Assembly: GCA_964591085.1 (NCBI GenBank)
Contig: CAZPXH010000001.1
Coordinates: 310,001 to 374,000, forward strand
DNA from: CAZPXH01 sp964591085
GTDB taxonomy: Bacteria; Spirochaetota; Spirochaetia; DSM-27196; CAZPXH01
Direction: 5' to 3'
Length of the DNA: 64,000 nt
Both the position numbers and the translations under genes were made by a program. Shown piece by piece: positions 31,314 through 40,121 of the stretch (position 1 is the stretch's first letter; each line of letters opens with the position of its first letter). The notes under the pieces were generated by a model. It did no database searches. It saw nothing but the letters and a program-made list of their open reading frames with translations, and was not told the origin of the DNA.

Positions 31314-32792
31314 TCAGTCCTCCGGCACCCACACGGCGCGGAACCCGGTGTAGGGGCTCGGCAGGTCTGCCGGGAGAGCTCCCCGGGTAGCGGTACCAGT
31401 GAGCTGCCTGCGGGAGATGAAGCTGCCTCCCCGCACGGACCCAAAGGCGCTCTGGGAGTCAAGCGCTGGAAGCTGGCCGTAGTCCATCAGCGGGGCAAAC
31501 TCGGTTTCGGTCAGCTCCCAAAGATTGCCCTCAATATCGTGGAGGCCGGCAGCTACGCCAGAGGGCAGGGGCCGGGCGGCGGGTGAATCAAACACGTCGT
31601 TCCGGCCGGAGATCGCACCACGCGCTACGCCAAATTGCGCGGCGGCGAGCTCAATGTCAGACGGGAGCCGAAGGGTCCCCGGAATCTCGCTGGACATCCG
31701 GGACAGGATCGCCCGGGCCTGTCCCGCAGTCATTCCGGAGAGCGGAGCAGCCGGGTCAGGGGATGCAAATGCCCCGGCAATTTCCTGGGCTTCGGACTCA
31801 CCAAGCACGGCGGATACCGCTGCCAGGCTCATTTCCCGATCCTGCAGAAGGAAGGGTGCCAGCTCCCGGAGGACCGGGCTGGCCCCTTCCGGAAATGGCT
31901 GCACTATGCCCAGACCACGGGGGTCATCAGGAAGACCCGTCACCGTGCCGCGGCCAAATCCAACAAACCGAAGCCCGGATACCACGCGGGCTTCCTCCGG
32001 CTGGGGTGGACCGCTGTCGGTCGGCGCAGGGTCTACTGATGCGGCGCGCGCGGCCCCGGCAAGAAGCGGGATCCCGGCGCCGGAGAGCTGCACCTCTGCA
32101 AGCTCCGGCACAAAGCGAAGCGACGCGTCCAGCACCTGCATCCGGTAGACAAGCGCAAGAGGAGAGGCTGACCCCGAGCCGGAACCGGACCTGAGCACGG
32201 CGCCGAGGAGGTCGGCTCGCGCGGCCGGGGTCTGGGCGTGGGTGGCAAGCCGAAGGATGCTTGCCGCATCAAGTGGCATGCCCGGGGCGAGGCCGGAGAG
32301 GATTCGGGGAATGGGATCCTCCGCGATTGGCTCGGGCCGCGCGGAGAGCACCTGGTACTCGCGTGCCGCCTGCGTACTGTCGGGCGAGGCGAGCGGAACG
32401 CTGAGCGCCTGCCGCCTCGGGAAGATCCGGCTGGCAAATACCCGGCCACCGATTTCAGCGCTGACTTGCGCCTCCGAAGCTACGGTGCTCCGGACGCTGA
32501 AGGTGTGGGTACCACGCGGAACATATGCTTCCCCGGGGGTGTCTGTCAGGTAGCTCTCACCCAGATAGACCGATGCTCCCGGCGGGAGGCTGGAGAAGCG
32601 CACCACGCTGCCTGGCTCCCGGATTCCGGGAAACAGCAGGAGCCACACCAGGAAGGCAAGCACGGCCAACCCCCACAGCGCGGTGACCCAGATGCGTGGC
32701 GGGATGCCCAGCACGGGGCCCAGGCCCACGCGCACCGACTCTATGGGTGGAAGAGATGCCTGCTGGTCTGAATCGGGTTCACGCCGTGCCAT
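31314..32792 (-). CDS. Membrane-anchored protein with PEGA and FGE-like domains
   Basis: A 492-residue protein. One membrane helix lies at about residues 33-56 (WVTALWGLAVLAFLVWLLLF). A PEGA-type domain follows (VRFSSLPPGASVYLGE, YVPRGTHTFSVRS), then a long linker. The C-terminal 150 residues resemble the formylglycine-generating-enzyme/sulfatase-modifying fold (LPSDIELAAAQFG, HDIEGNLWELTE, SVRGGSF, YTGFRAVW). The protein contains no cysteine at all, so it cannot be an active Cys-dependent FGE. A binding or structural role is more likely. ATG 32792 is the best start, without a clear ribosome-binding site. It is divergent from lepB and one base upstream of smpB. Confidence 0.75.
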   Translation of the reverse strand: MARREPDSDQQASLPPIESVRVGLGPVLGIPPRIWVTALWGLAVLAFLVWLLLFPGIREPGSVVRFSSLPPGASVYLGESYLTDTPGEAYVPRGTHTFSVRSTVASEAQVSAEIGGRVFASRIFPRRQALSVPLASPDSTQAAREYQVLSARPEPIAEDPIPRILSGLAPGMPLDAASILRLATHAQTPAARADLLGAVLRSGSGSGSASPLALVYRMQVLDASLRFVPELAEVQLSGAGIPLLAGAARAASVDPAPTDSGPPQPEEARVVSGLRFVGFGRGTVTGLPDDPRGLGIVQPFPEGASPVLRELAPFLLQDREMSLAAVSAVLGESEAQEIAGAFASPDPAAPLSGMTAGQARAILSRMSSEIPGTLRLPSDIELAAAQFGVARGAISGRNDVFDSPAARPLPSGVAAGLHDIEGNLWELTETEFAPLMDYGQLPALDSQSAFGSVRGGSFISRRQLTGTATRGALPADLPSPYTGFRAVWVPED

Positions 32793-32823
32793 GAAAGCGC
32801 AGGCTACGGACGCGCGTGCGAAC

Positions 32824-32853
32824 TTGTCAACGCGAATGGCAGCATAGTAGCGT
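32824..32853 (+). promoter_or_regulatory. Possible lepB promoter
   Basis: TTGTCA at 32824-32829 is a five-of-six -35 match in the 67-base gap between the divergent genes. Candidate -10 boxes are TAGTAG (15-bp spacer) and TAGCGT (18-bp spacer, 32848-32853); neither is strong. Confidence 0.35.
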
Positions 32854-32859
32854 CTGCCG

Positions 32860-33834
32860 ATGCCCGAAGCGCAGCACCGTCTCCCAGACCGCCTGCTGTC
32901 CATCACGGAAGCCTGGCTCACGTTCCGCGCGCGCCGTCATGAAAAGCGCCGCCGCCGGCAGGCGAGCAAGTCCGCGCTGCGGGACTGGGTAGAAGCCTTC
33001 CTGTGGGCCGCCGGCGTGGTCCTCCTGATTAACCAGTATCTCTTCCAGGCCTACCAGATTCCGTCGCCCTCCATGGTTCCCACGCTGGAGATCCGGGATC
33101 GGATCTTTGTGGACAAGGTGGTCTTTGGTCCGGAATTGCTGCCCGGAGTTGGAAAGCTTCCAGCCTTCCGGGAACCCCACCGGGGCGAAGTCTTCATTTT
33201 TGAGAATCCAACCTACGAGTCCCGCGGAACCGTCTTCGGGATCATGCAGCGCGTCATTTACATGCTCAGTTTGAGTTTTGTGAACATTGACCGGGATGCG
33301 GCCGGCAACGAACGAGCCCAGTTTCTGATTAAACGCGCAGCCGCGCTGGGCGGAGACCGGATACGGGTGGAGGCGGGGGAGGTGAAGTTCCGGCTTGCCG
33401 GGAGCCCGGACTGGGTGAGCGAATCGGTAATGCAGCAACAGACCGGGCTGGACTATCCCGTCCAGCGCCTCGCCAACGTTGACTCCGCAGCGGAGTTTGA
33501 TGCCTTTCTCACCTGGCAGATCCGCAACCAGGCGGGTGTGGCGGTAACGGATACACCGCCACGCGCGGACCTGGAATTTCCGGATCGTTTCCTGATTGAC
33601 GAGGTCCAGACCCGTGAAGCTCTCCTGCTGGATCCCAGCGACTCCCGCATCCGCGCGGTTTGGGCCGCAAACGAAAGCGGATGGTACGTCCCGGAGCATC
33701 GGATCATGCCCCTGGGAGACAACCGGGATGACAGCCGGGACGGCCGCTTCTTTGGCCCCGTTGCGCTGAACCGCGTGCTCGGGAGGGCCATGGTACGCTA
33801 CTGGCCGCTGCAGCGCATGGGACAAATCCGCTAA
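32860..33834 (+). CDS. lepB: Signal peptidase I
   Basis: Membrane-bound Ser/Lys protease that removes signal peptides from secreted proteins. The 324-residue protein has an Arg/Lys-rich N-terminus and one membrane helix (about residues 43-62). Box B is QIPSPSMVPTL with nucleophile Ser71, and LIKRAAALGGDRI carries the general-base Lys158. LGDNRDDSRDGRFFG is the conserved C-terminal box. It is larger than Gram-positive enzymes, with an insertion between the Lys box and the C-terminal box. Three bases after its stop lies a shorter paralogue that lacks both catalytic residues. Confidence 0.93.
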   Translation: MPEAQHRLPDRLLSITEAWLTFRARRHEKRRRRQASKSALRDWVEAFLWAAGVVLLINQYLFQAYQIPSPSMVPTLEIRDRIFVDKVVFGPELLPGVGKLPAFREPHRGEVFIFENPTYESRGTVFGIMQRVIYMLSLSFVNIDRDAAGNERAQFLIKRAAALGGDRIRVEAGEVKFRLAGSPDWVSESVMQQQTGLDYPVQRLANVDSAAEFDAFLTWQIRNQAGVAVTDTPPRADLEFPDRFLIDEVQTREALLLDPSDSRIRAVWAANESGWYVPEHRIMPLGDNRDDSRDGRFFGPVALNRVLGRAMVRYWPLQRMGQIR

Positions 33835-33837
33835 GGC

Positions 33838-34380
33838 GTGGCTCGCCGTTCCGTCCTTGAACGATATGACCGCAGGAGCAGCCGCCGGAGGAGTCTGGGC
33901 CGTATTCTTGCCACCCTTGGGATCCTGCTGGCCTCGGTCCTGGTACTTCGCGCCAGCGTAGTCGTTCCGCTCCGAGTTCCGGACCGCGCCATGGCACCCC
34001 TCCTGCAACCGGGAGATGTCGTACTTGCAAGCCCCCTGTCCTGGGGTCTCAGGCTGCCTCTGCTCAAACCGTGGGTCTTGCGCTGGCGTGATCCGGAAGC
34101 CGGTGAGATAGCGGTTCTCACGGATCCGGAAGCCTCCGGTTGGTCTGCTGCCGGCGTCCACATCGCCGGCCTCCTTCCGCGGAGTCCAGGTCCCGGTCTG
34201 GCCATCCGGCGGGTCGCCGGCACGCAAGGAAACGCGGTCACGGTGGAAAGCCTGGAGGATGGCTATCTGGACAGCGAAACCTTCGGCAGTCCGGCGGAGC
34301 CTGCAGACCTCCTGTACTCGGTGTTCTATCGAGTGCTGCCGCTGGACCGCTTTGGACCCATTGACCGTGGACAGCGCTGA
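33838..34380 (+). CDS. Signal-peptidase-like paralogue, catalytic residues lost
   Basis: A 180-residue protein with an N-terminal membrane helix (about 22-42). RVPDRAMAPLLQPGDVVLAS aligns with the signal-peptidase box PSGSMxPTLxxGD, and LAIRRVAGTQGNAV aligns with the Lys box. The nucleophilic Ser is Ala51 and the catalytic Lys is Arg124. The GDNRxxSxDSR box is missing. It is therefore predicted to be an inactive pseudoenzyme and not a mere truncation, since frame, start (GTG 33838) and length are intact. It sits directly after lepB and overlaps the radical SAM gene by 14 bases. It might partner or regulate LepB; that is inference. Confidence 0.75.
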   Translation: MARRSVLERYDRRSSRRRSLGRILATLGILLASVLVLRASVVVPLRVPDRAMAPLLQPGDVVLASPLSWGLRLPLLKPWVLRWRDPEAGEIAVLTDPEASGWSAAGVHIAGLLPRSPGPGLAIRRVAGTQGNAVTVESLEDGYLDSETFGSPAEPADLLYSVFYRVLPLDRFGPIDRGQR

Positions 34381-35566
34381 CACCGTCACTGAGACCGTCG
34401 CAGAAAGCGGCGCGGCGCCCCTGAAGACAAGCTGGCTGGAACCTGACAGCGGGTGCTATATCCACGTCCCTTTCTGCCGGGAACGCTGCCGGTTCTGTCA
34501 CTTCTCAAGCCGCACCAGTCTTGGTGGAATTCCGCCGTGGCTGGGCAGCGTTCTCACCGGAATAGCGGACGTGGTATCCGGGCTGCCGGAAGTTCCCGGC
34601 GATCCGGGAGAGATTCAGGTGTCCGGAGATTCAGTCACAACGCTGTACCTCGGTGGCGGTACACCAAGTCTGCTCCCACACGTTGATCTCCGGTCTGTCC
34701 TGGATGCGGGGCACCGTGCGTTCCCGGGCTTACGGGAGGTGACAGTGGAGTGTCACCCGGCGGACCTGAACCCGGAGCTCGTGGCGCTCCTTGTAGACTG
34801 CGGTGCCACGCGGCTGAGCGTGGGTGTGCAGTCCTTCAACGGAGGCCTCAGGCGCTCACTGGGCCGCTGCGCCCCGAACCTCTCGCCGGCGGAAGCACTG
34901 CAGGTGGCGCGCGCATTCTCCGGTGCTCTCTCTATAGACCTGATTACCGGGATGCCCGGACAAACAGACCATGACGCCGCGGCAGATGTGCGACAGGCGG
35001 TGGAGGCAGGTGCGGAACATCTCTCCGTCTACGACCTCTCACCTCCGCCGCAGCAGGAACGCACTTCGGACGGACCGGAACGGAGAGCCGCGCTCCTTGC
35101 AGCGGCGGCGGCAGAGGCGGAGTCCCTTGGCCTGCAGCGCTATGAAGTCAGCAGCTTTTCAGTACCCGGCTCTGAGTGCCTGCACAACCGAAACTACTGG
35201 AGACTGGGGACCTGGCTTGCCTTTGGTGAAGGTGCGGAAGGCAGGCTGCGCCAGGGTGCGGGGGCAATTGGCTACCGGGTGAGTAGCGACGGGCGGGCGC
35301 GAATTGAGACCCAGAGTCCCGCGGACTGCCTGCGGGACTACGTGATCGCTTCCCTGCGGACACGGGATGGTGTGGACCCAGCCCGCGCCACCTGGATCGC
35401 TCAGGTGGATGTGACGACGCTGTTGACGACGTGGTGGCAGGAAGATGTGCCTGCGGAGCTCAAGCGGGACGGGACCGACGGCCATCTCTGCCTTTCGCAA
35501 GAAGGCTGGCTCCTGGAAAACCGGCTCTGCAGCGCCTTTCTTGACCGCGCGGCGGGCAGGTGGTAG
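34367..35566 (+). CDS. HemW-like radical SAM protein
   Basis: A 399-residue protein of the HemN/HemW group. The radical SAM cluster motif is YIHVPFCRERCRFCHF (Cys-x3-Cys-x2-Cys). It is followed by LYLGGGTPSLL, VECHPADL, RLSVGVQSFNGGLRRSLGR, DLITGMPGQT and HNRNYWRLGTWLAFGEGAEG, all in family order. HemW binds haem and is thought to act as a haem chaperone; true HemN oxidises coproporphyrinogen III. The NYW segment and overall size favour HemW. The start is taken as GTG 34367, overlapping the preceding gene by 14 bases, and is the least certain part. Confidence 0.85.
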   Translation: MDSADTVTETVAESGAAPLKTSWLEPDSGCYIHVPFCRERCRFCHFSSRTSLGGIPPWLGSVLTGIADVVSGLPEVPGDPGEIQVSGDSVTTLYLGGGTPSLLPHVDLRSVLDAGHRAFPGLREVTVECHPADLNPELVALLVDCGATRLSVGVQSFNGGLRRSLGRCAPNLSPAEALQVARAFSGALSIDLITGMPGQTDHDAAADVRQAVEAGAEHLSVYDLSPPPQQERTSDGPERRAALLAAAAAEAESLGLQRYEVSSFSVPGSECLHNRNYWRLGTWLAFGEGAEGRLRQGAGAIGYRVSSDGRARIETQSPADCLRDYVIASLRTRDGVDPARATWIAQVDVTTLLTTWWQEDVPAELKRDGTDGHLCLSQEGWLLENRLCSAFLDRAAGRW

Positions 35567-35599
35567 CGTCCGCCGTCATTTCCCGCAAGGATAGGTAGC

Positions 35600-36343
35600 A
35601 TGTCTGGTCACAGTAAGTGGGCAACCATCAAGCACAAGAAGGGTGCCGCTGACGCAAAGCGCGGCAAGATCTTCACCCGACTGATCAAAGAGATCATCGT
35701 TGCGGCCCGAATGGGCGGCGGCGACGCGGATGCAAACCCGAGACTGCGCACGGCCGTTCTCAAAGCTCGCGCAGCAAACATGCCGAAGGACAACATAGAC
35801 CGCGCCATCAAGAAGGGCACCGGTGAGCTTGGCGGCAACGACTACGTGGAGATCGTATACGAGGGCTACGGACCCGGTGGGGTTGCCGTCCTTGTAGAAA
35901 CCCTCACGGACAATCGGAATCGCACCGCCGCTGATGTCCGCAGCATGTTCAGCAAAGCCGGCGGAAACCTTGGTGAGTCCGGAAGCGTTGCCTACCTCTT
36001 CAACAAGAAGGGTGTGATTCGATACAGCGGCGAAGAGTACGCGGAGGACGCAATCTTTGAGGCAGCGCTTGAGGCGGGCGCGGAAGATGTCCAGAACGAT
36101 GAGGGCACCCTGACCGTGCTGACCGCACAATCGGAGTTCGAGGCGGTGCTTGATTCGCTCCGCGAGTCGGGCTTCCAGGACGAATCAGCAGATATTGAGG
36201 CGGTCCCGGACGCCATGATCCAGCTGGATGACGAGGGCACTCGCAAGGCGCTCCGCCTGCTGGAAGCCCTGGACGATCACGATGACGTGCAGCAGGTTTC
36301 TTCCAACCTGGATATCCCCGAGGACTTTGATCCGGACGCATGA
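35600..36343 (+). CDS. yebC: YebC/PmpR-family protein (TACO1 family)
   Basis: A 247-residue member of the DUF28 family. The N-terminus SGHSKWATIKHKKGAADAKR is diagnostic, followed by NMPKDNIDRAIKKGTG and YEGYGPGGVAVLVE. YebC proteins were long called transcription regulators and have also been linked to relieving ribosome stalling at polyproline sequences. AAGGATAGG precedes the ATG. It heads the yebC-ruvC-ruvA-ruvB run, overlapping ruvC by ATGA, a gene order shared by many bacteria. Confidence 0.95.
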   Translation: MSGHSKWATIKHKKGAADAKRGKIFTRLIKEIIVAARMGGGDADANPRLRTAVLKARAANMPKDNIDRAIKKGTGELGGNDYVEIVYEGYGPGGVAVLVETLTDNRNRTAADVRSMFSKAGGNLGESGSVAYLFNKKGVIRYSGEEYAEDAIFEAALEAGAEDVQNDEGTLTVLTAQSEFEAVLDSLRESGFQDESADIEAVPDAMIQLDDEGTRKALRLLEALDDHDDVQQVSSNLDIPEDFDPDA

Positions 36344-36825
36344 GAGTTGTCGGCGTTGATCCCGGACTTGCGTCCATCGGACTCGGTTTCGTGGAATCGC
36401 GCGGGAGCCGACTTGTCCACCTCGGGCACCACCTGGTGACCACAAGCCCGGATGATGATCCAGCAACACGGCTGCTGGGAATCAGCCGGGAAGTCCAGCG
36501 AATCTGCGGAGACTACGCGCCGGAGGTTGCCGCGGTAGAGGCGCTGTACTTTGCCAAGAACATCAGCAGCGCCATCCCGGTGGCGCAGGCGCGCGGCGCC
36601 ATCATTGTTGCCCTCGCCCAGCGCGGAATACCCGTCCACGACTACTCCCCACCGCAGATCAAGCAGGCCATCGTTGGAACCGGCGGCGCGAGCAAGCACC
36701 AGATAGGCGAGCTGGTAGCCCTCCTGCTCGGCCTTGGCGCACTCCGGCCGGACGAGCACGCCGCGGATGCGCTCGCGTGCGCCATCTGCCACCTGCACGC
36801 GGTTGGCGGTGGAGTTCCGGTGTGA
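36340..36825 (+). CDS. ruvC: Holliday junction resolvase RuvC
   Basis: Cuts Holliday junctions symmetrically during recombination. The 161-residue protein keeps the acidic active site: Asp7 (GVDPG), Glu67 (AVEALYF), and His140 with Asp143 (EHAADALACA). His in place of the third Asp is the known variant, as in Thermus. It overlaps yebC by ATGA and ruvA by GTGA, so the resolvase and the RuvAB motor are coupled in translation. Confidence 0.95.
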   Translation: MRVVGVDPGLASIGLGFVESRGSRLVHLGHHLVTTSPDDDPATRLLGISREVQRICGDYAPEVAAVEALYFAKNISSAIPVAQARGAIIVALAQRGIPVHDYSPPQIKQAIVGTGGASKHQIGELVALLLGLGALRPDEHAADALACAICHLHAVGGGVPV

Positions 36826-37451
36826 TCAACCGGATCACCGGGGAAGTAAGTGGCCGTGCCCCGGGAACGGTCCTGCTCAGCACCGGCTCGCTTGAGTTGG
36901 CGCTTGACTGCTCGGACTGGACCGCGGGGCGTATCCGCCTTGGAGACGTGGTTACGCTGTTCTCCTGGCTCTACGTACGCGAGGATCAGCTCCGGCTCTT
37001 TGCCTTTGCCACAGAGGCGGAGCGGAGGCTCTTCCTCCAGCTCATCGGGGTTACCGGAATCGGGGCAAAGCAGGCGCTGAAGATGCTCGGGGCTGGGGGA
37101 CCGGACCAGCTGGGCGCGCTGATTGCCGCAGCTGATACCCAGGGACTCTCCCGCATTCCCGGGATTGGCGCGCGCACGGCAGCAAAGATCGTCCTTGCGC
37201 TGCAGGGAGAACTGGTAATGGACGAGCCGGCCGAAAGCGGGCCAGCCCGCCTGGACGAACTGGTAGCCGGGCTGGTGGACATGGGCTTTGACGCCCGGGA
37301 AGCCGGGCCAGTGGTTGCGCGCCTCCGGAGTGAGTACGAGCATTCTAATGAGGCTGGCGTGCCGGTTACCGCAACCACGCCGGAGCCGGCAGCAGATATT
37401 GAGGCGCGCATCTTCCGCGAGGCAATTCAGCGCCTGAGCCGTAATCCATGA
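36822..37451 (+). CDS. ruvA: Holliday junction branch-migration protein RuvA
   Basis: RuvA binds four-way junctions and loads RuvB. The 209-residue protein has the N-terminal OB fold (MINRITGEVSGRAPG), helix-hairpin-helix segments (LIGVTGIGAKQALKML and GLSRIPGIGARTAAKIV) and a C-terminal RuvB-binding domain after an acidic linker (ELVAGLVDMGFDAREA). The GTG start at 36822 lies in a GTGA overlap with ruvC, and the end overlaps ruvB by ATGA. Upstream in-frame codons belong to ruvC. Confidence 0.95.
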   Translation: MINRITGEVSGRAPGTVLLSTGSLELALDCSDWTAGRIRLGDVVTLFSWLYVREDQLRLFAFATEAERRLFLQLIGVTGIGAKQALKMLGAGGPDQLGALIAAADTQGLSRIPGIGARTAAKIVLALQGELVMDEPAESGPARLDELVAGLVDMGFDAREAGPVVARLRSEYEHSNEAGVPVTATTPEPAADIEARIFREAIQRLSRNP

Positions 37452-38482
37452 GCATGCTCCAACCGGATCCCATCGGCTCGGACTCGCAGGACCACGCGCT
37501 CCGGCCGCAGCGGCTGTCCGAGTTCACCGGACAGGAGCAGATCACGCGAAACCTCTCCATTTTTGTACAGGCCGCGCGGGGCAGGGGAGACGTTCTGGAT
37601 CACGTCTTCCTCAGTGGACCCCCGGGCCTGGGCAAGACCACGCTTGCGGCAATCCTCGCGCGGGAGATGGGTAGCCCCTTCCGGGTGACGGCGGCGCCGG
37701 CGCTTGAAAAACCCAAGGACCTCGCCGGCATCCTCACATCGATAGAGGAGGGCGCGGTCTTCTTCATTGACGAGATTCACCGCCTGAAGCCCGCGCTGGA
37801 AGAAATGCTCTACGTGGCTATGGAGGACTTTGAGCTGGACTGGGTGATCGGGCAGGGGCCGAGCGCGCGCTCCATTCGGGTACCGCTTCCGAAATTCACC
37901 CTGGTTGGTGCTACAACCAAGCCCGGCAGGGTCAGCGGTCCCCTGTTCAGCCGCTTTGGAATCAGTCAGAGACTGGACCTCTACGACGATGGCGCACTCG
38001 GTGCTATAATTGCACGGTCTGCGGGCCTCCTTGGTGTGCAGCTGGAACAGTCTGCATTGCCGCTACTTGCCCGCTGTGCACGGGGCACACCCCGCGTTGC
38101 AAATCGCATCCTCCGCCGAATGCGGGACTTTGCTGAGGTAGAGGGCGATGGGCGCATCACTCCGGCGCTGGTTGAGACCGGACTGTTGCGAATGGAGATT
38201 GACGGGCTGGGGCTGGAGCGGCACGACCGGGCAATCCTGCGGACCCTCATTGAGAAGTTCGATGGAGGACCCGTAGGCGGAGAGACCCTGGCAATTGCCG
38301 TGGGAGAGAGCGTTGACACGCTGGAGGACTTCTACGAGCCCTACCTCATCCGGATCGGGATGCTGGATCGCACCCCGCGCGGGAGACAGGCTACGAGAAA
38401 CGCGTGGCTTCACATTGGGCTGACGCCGCCAGCCGAGACCCGGCCGGCAACGGACCCGGATCTGTTTGCGGACAAGGAGTGA
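37448..38482 (+). CDS. ruvB: Holliday junction branch-migration ATPase RuvB
   Basis: Hexameric AAA+ motor that drives branch migration with RuvA. In the 344-residue protein, RPQRLSEFTGQEQI starts the family region. Walker A is GPPGLGKTT, Walker B with DEIH is FFIDEIHRL, sensor 1 lies in LVGATTKPG and the arginine finger in SRFGISQRL. The C-terminal winged helix ends with DFYEPYLIRIGMLDRTPRGR. The ATG lies in an ATGA overlap with ruvA. Confidence 0.97.
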   Translation: MSMLQPDPIGSDSQDHALRPQRLSEFTGQEQITRNLSIFVQAARGRGDVLDHVFLSGPPGLGKTTLAAILAREMGSPFRVTAAPALEKPKDLAGILTSIEEGAVFFIDEIHRLKPALEEMLYVAMEDFELDWVIGQGPSARSIRVPLPKFTLVGATTKPGRVSGPLFSRFGISQRLDLYDDGALGAIIARSAGLLGVQLEQSALPLLARCARGTPRVANRILRRMRDFAEVEGDGRITPALVETGLLRMEIDGLGLERHDRAILRTLIEKFDGGPVGGETLAIAVGESVDTLEDFYEPYLIRIGMLDRTPRGRQATRNAWLHIGLTPPAETRPATDPDLFADKE

Positions 38483-38486
38483 CACC

Positions 38487-39512
38487 ATGAGAACCGTTGA
38501 ATTCGACTTCACGCTTCCGCAAGAGCTGATCGCGCGCTACCCCTCGGGAAACCGCGGGGACGAGCGGCTCCTGGTAATCCGCATCGGTAGCGGCACGCTG
38601 GAAGACCGCACGGTAGCCGATCTTCCAGACCTCCTTCCGGAAGACAGCCTGGTGATCCGCAATGACACACGGGTCCGGCACGCGCGGGTGCCTGTCACGC
38701 GTCCGGACGGCCGGAATGCAGAACTCCTGTTCCTGGAAGAAACGGAGGACGGCAGTTGGGAGACGCTGGTGCGGCCCGCACGACGTATCCGCAAGGGTCA
38801 GCAGCTGGATATGCCCGGCGGACGGCAGGCGCTGGTGCTCACCGACTCGCAGCAGGGGGTGCTCCGCGTACGGCCGCTGCAGCCCATTGATGAGGATTAC
38901 TTTGAGCGCTTCGGCCTGGTACCGATTCCGCCGTATCTCGGCCGGCCCGCCGAGGAGCTGGATGCGGAGCGATATCAGACCATCTACGCGCGCGACCCCG
39001 GAAGCGTAGCCGCTCCCACCGCGGGGCTTCACCTGACGGACGCGCTGGTGGCAAAGCTCCGTGCCAAGGGAATGACGGTAGCGGACCTCACGCTTCACGT
39101 GGGACTCGGCACCTTTGCGCCCGTGCGCAGCGACCGCGCCGAGGACCACGCCATGCACAGCGAGCGCTACTGCATCCCGGAGGAGCTTGCGCGGCTCATT
39201 GCGGAGCGGAAGCGGTCCGGCTCTGGCGTTGTTGCAATTGGGACCACGGTTCTGCGGGCCCTGGAAGCAGGAATGAAGGATGGAGTTCCCGGGAGCCGGG
39301 AATGGCGGAGCACAGACCTCTTCATCACGCCGGGCTATGAGTTCCAGATCGTGAAGGCTCTCTTCACCAACTTCCACACGCCGCGCTCCACGCTGATGAT
39401 GCTGATAAGCGCGTTTGCCGGCCGGGATCTGGTGATGGAAGCCTATGAGCACGCAATCCGGGAACAGTACCGCTTCTTCAGCTACGGGGACGCCTGCCTG
39501 TTTCTGCCCTGA
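38487..39512 (+). CDS. queA: S-adenosylmethionine:tRNA ribosyltransferase-isomerase
   Basis: QueA transfers and rearranges the ribosyl group of SAM onto 7-aminomethyl-deazaguanine in tRNA, forming epoxyqueuosine. The 341-residue protein has FTLPQELIARYPS, NDTRVRHAR, IPPYLGRP, YQTIYARDPGSVAAPTAGLH, HVGLGTFAPV and NFHTPRSTLMMLISAFAG, all typical. AAGGAG lies 8 bases upstream of ATG 38487. Tgt, which acts earlier in the same queuosine pathway, is at the right edge of this window but in another operon. Confidence 0.96.
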   Translation: MRTVEFDFTLPQELIARYPSGNRGDERLLVIRIGSGTLEDRTVADLPDLLPEDSLVIRNDTRVRHARVPVTRPDGRNAELLFLEETEDGSWETLVRPARRIRKGQQLDMPGGRQALVLTDSQQGVLRVRPLQPIDEDYFERFGLVPIPPYLGRPAEELDAERYQTIYARDPGSVAAPTAGLHLTDALVAKLRAKGMTVADLTLHVGLGTFAPVRSDRAEDHAMHSERYCIPEELARLIAERKRSGSGVVAIGTTVLRALEAGMKDGVPGSREWRSTDLFITPGYEFQIVKALFTNFHTPRSTLMMLISAFAGRDLVMEAYEHAIREQYRFFSYGDACLFLP

Positions 39513-39524
39513 TCCGGGCGGGGT

Positions 39525-40121
39525 TCACCGTGGAGGCGGCATGGCAAGGAATGCCTGCCGAACCTCCTCAAGCCGTGCCAGGTGGCCTGTGATGATCGCC
39601 TCGTAGTCCAGCTGACCCGTCTGGATTCTGTGGCTCCGGTTCTGCCACTGCTCGGCGCCCTCCAGGTAGAGAAAGGCGAAGCGCGCTGCAATGTCTGACT
39701 GCTGCCGCGCCTGCTCCCAGTAGTACAGCCCAATCTCCAGGAGATCTTCCGCGCGATCCAGGCTCTCCAGGTTCTGCTCCCGCCACGGCTGGTTGTACCA
39801 GTAGGCCTCAAACTTGAAGTAGAGGCTGGCCCATTGCAGGTACTGATCAACCAGGAGCAGGTGAATCTGCATGGTCAGCAGTGCCCGGTACAGCTCGTGA
39901 TCCCGTGGGTTTTTCACGCGAACCAGGGCGTAGAGGGGATTGGCAAAGTCCGCAGCCAGGGCCTGCTCCAGCCAGACGATGTTCTCCGCCGGGTTCAGGG
40001 GCCTCACCGTAAGCTGGCGATGAAACAGCTCGTACAGCTGCTCCCGGTAGATCAACCGGTAGCCCGGGAGCGGAGGGAGGAGCAGGAGCAGGATTGAGAG
40101 CAGCAGAAGCCCGCGCTTCAC
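39525..40121 (-). CDS. Small exported helical protein of unknown function
   Basis: A 198-residue protein beginning with a signal peptide or anchor (MKRGLLLLSILLLLLPPLPG). The rest is helical and rich in Tyr, Leu, Gln and Trp (LYFKFEAYWYNQPWREQN, LEIGLYYWEQARQQSD). I do not recognise the family and see no catalytic motif. Its ATG overlaps the tmk stop by 4 bases, so it is coupled to tmk. Its end lies 12 bases from the convergent queA stop. Confidence 0.65.
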   Translation of the reverse strand: MKRGLLLLSILLLLLPPLPGYRLIYREQLYELFHRQLTVRPLNPAENIVWLEQALAADFANPLYALVRVKNPRDHELYRALLTMQIHLLLVDQYLQWASLYFKFEAYWYNQPWREQNLESLDRAEDLLEIGLYYWEQARQQSDIAARFAFLYLEGAEQWQNRSHRIQTGQLDYEAIITGHLARLEEVRQAFLAMPPPR

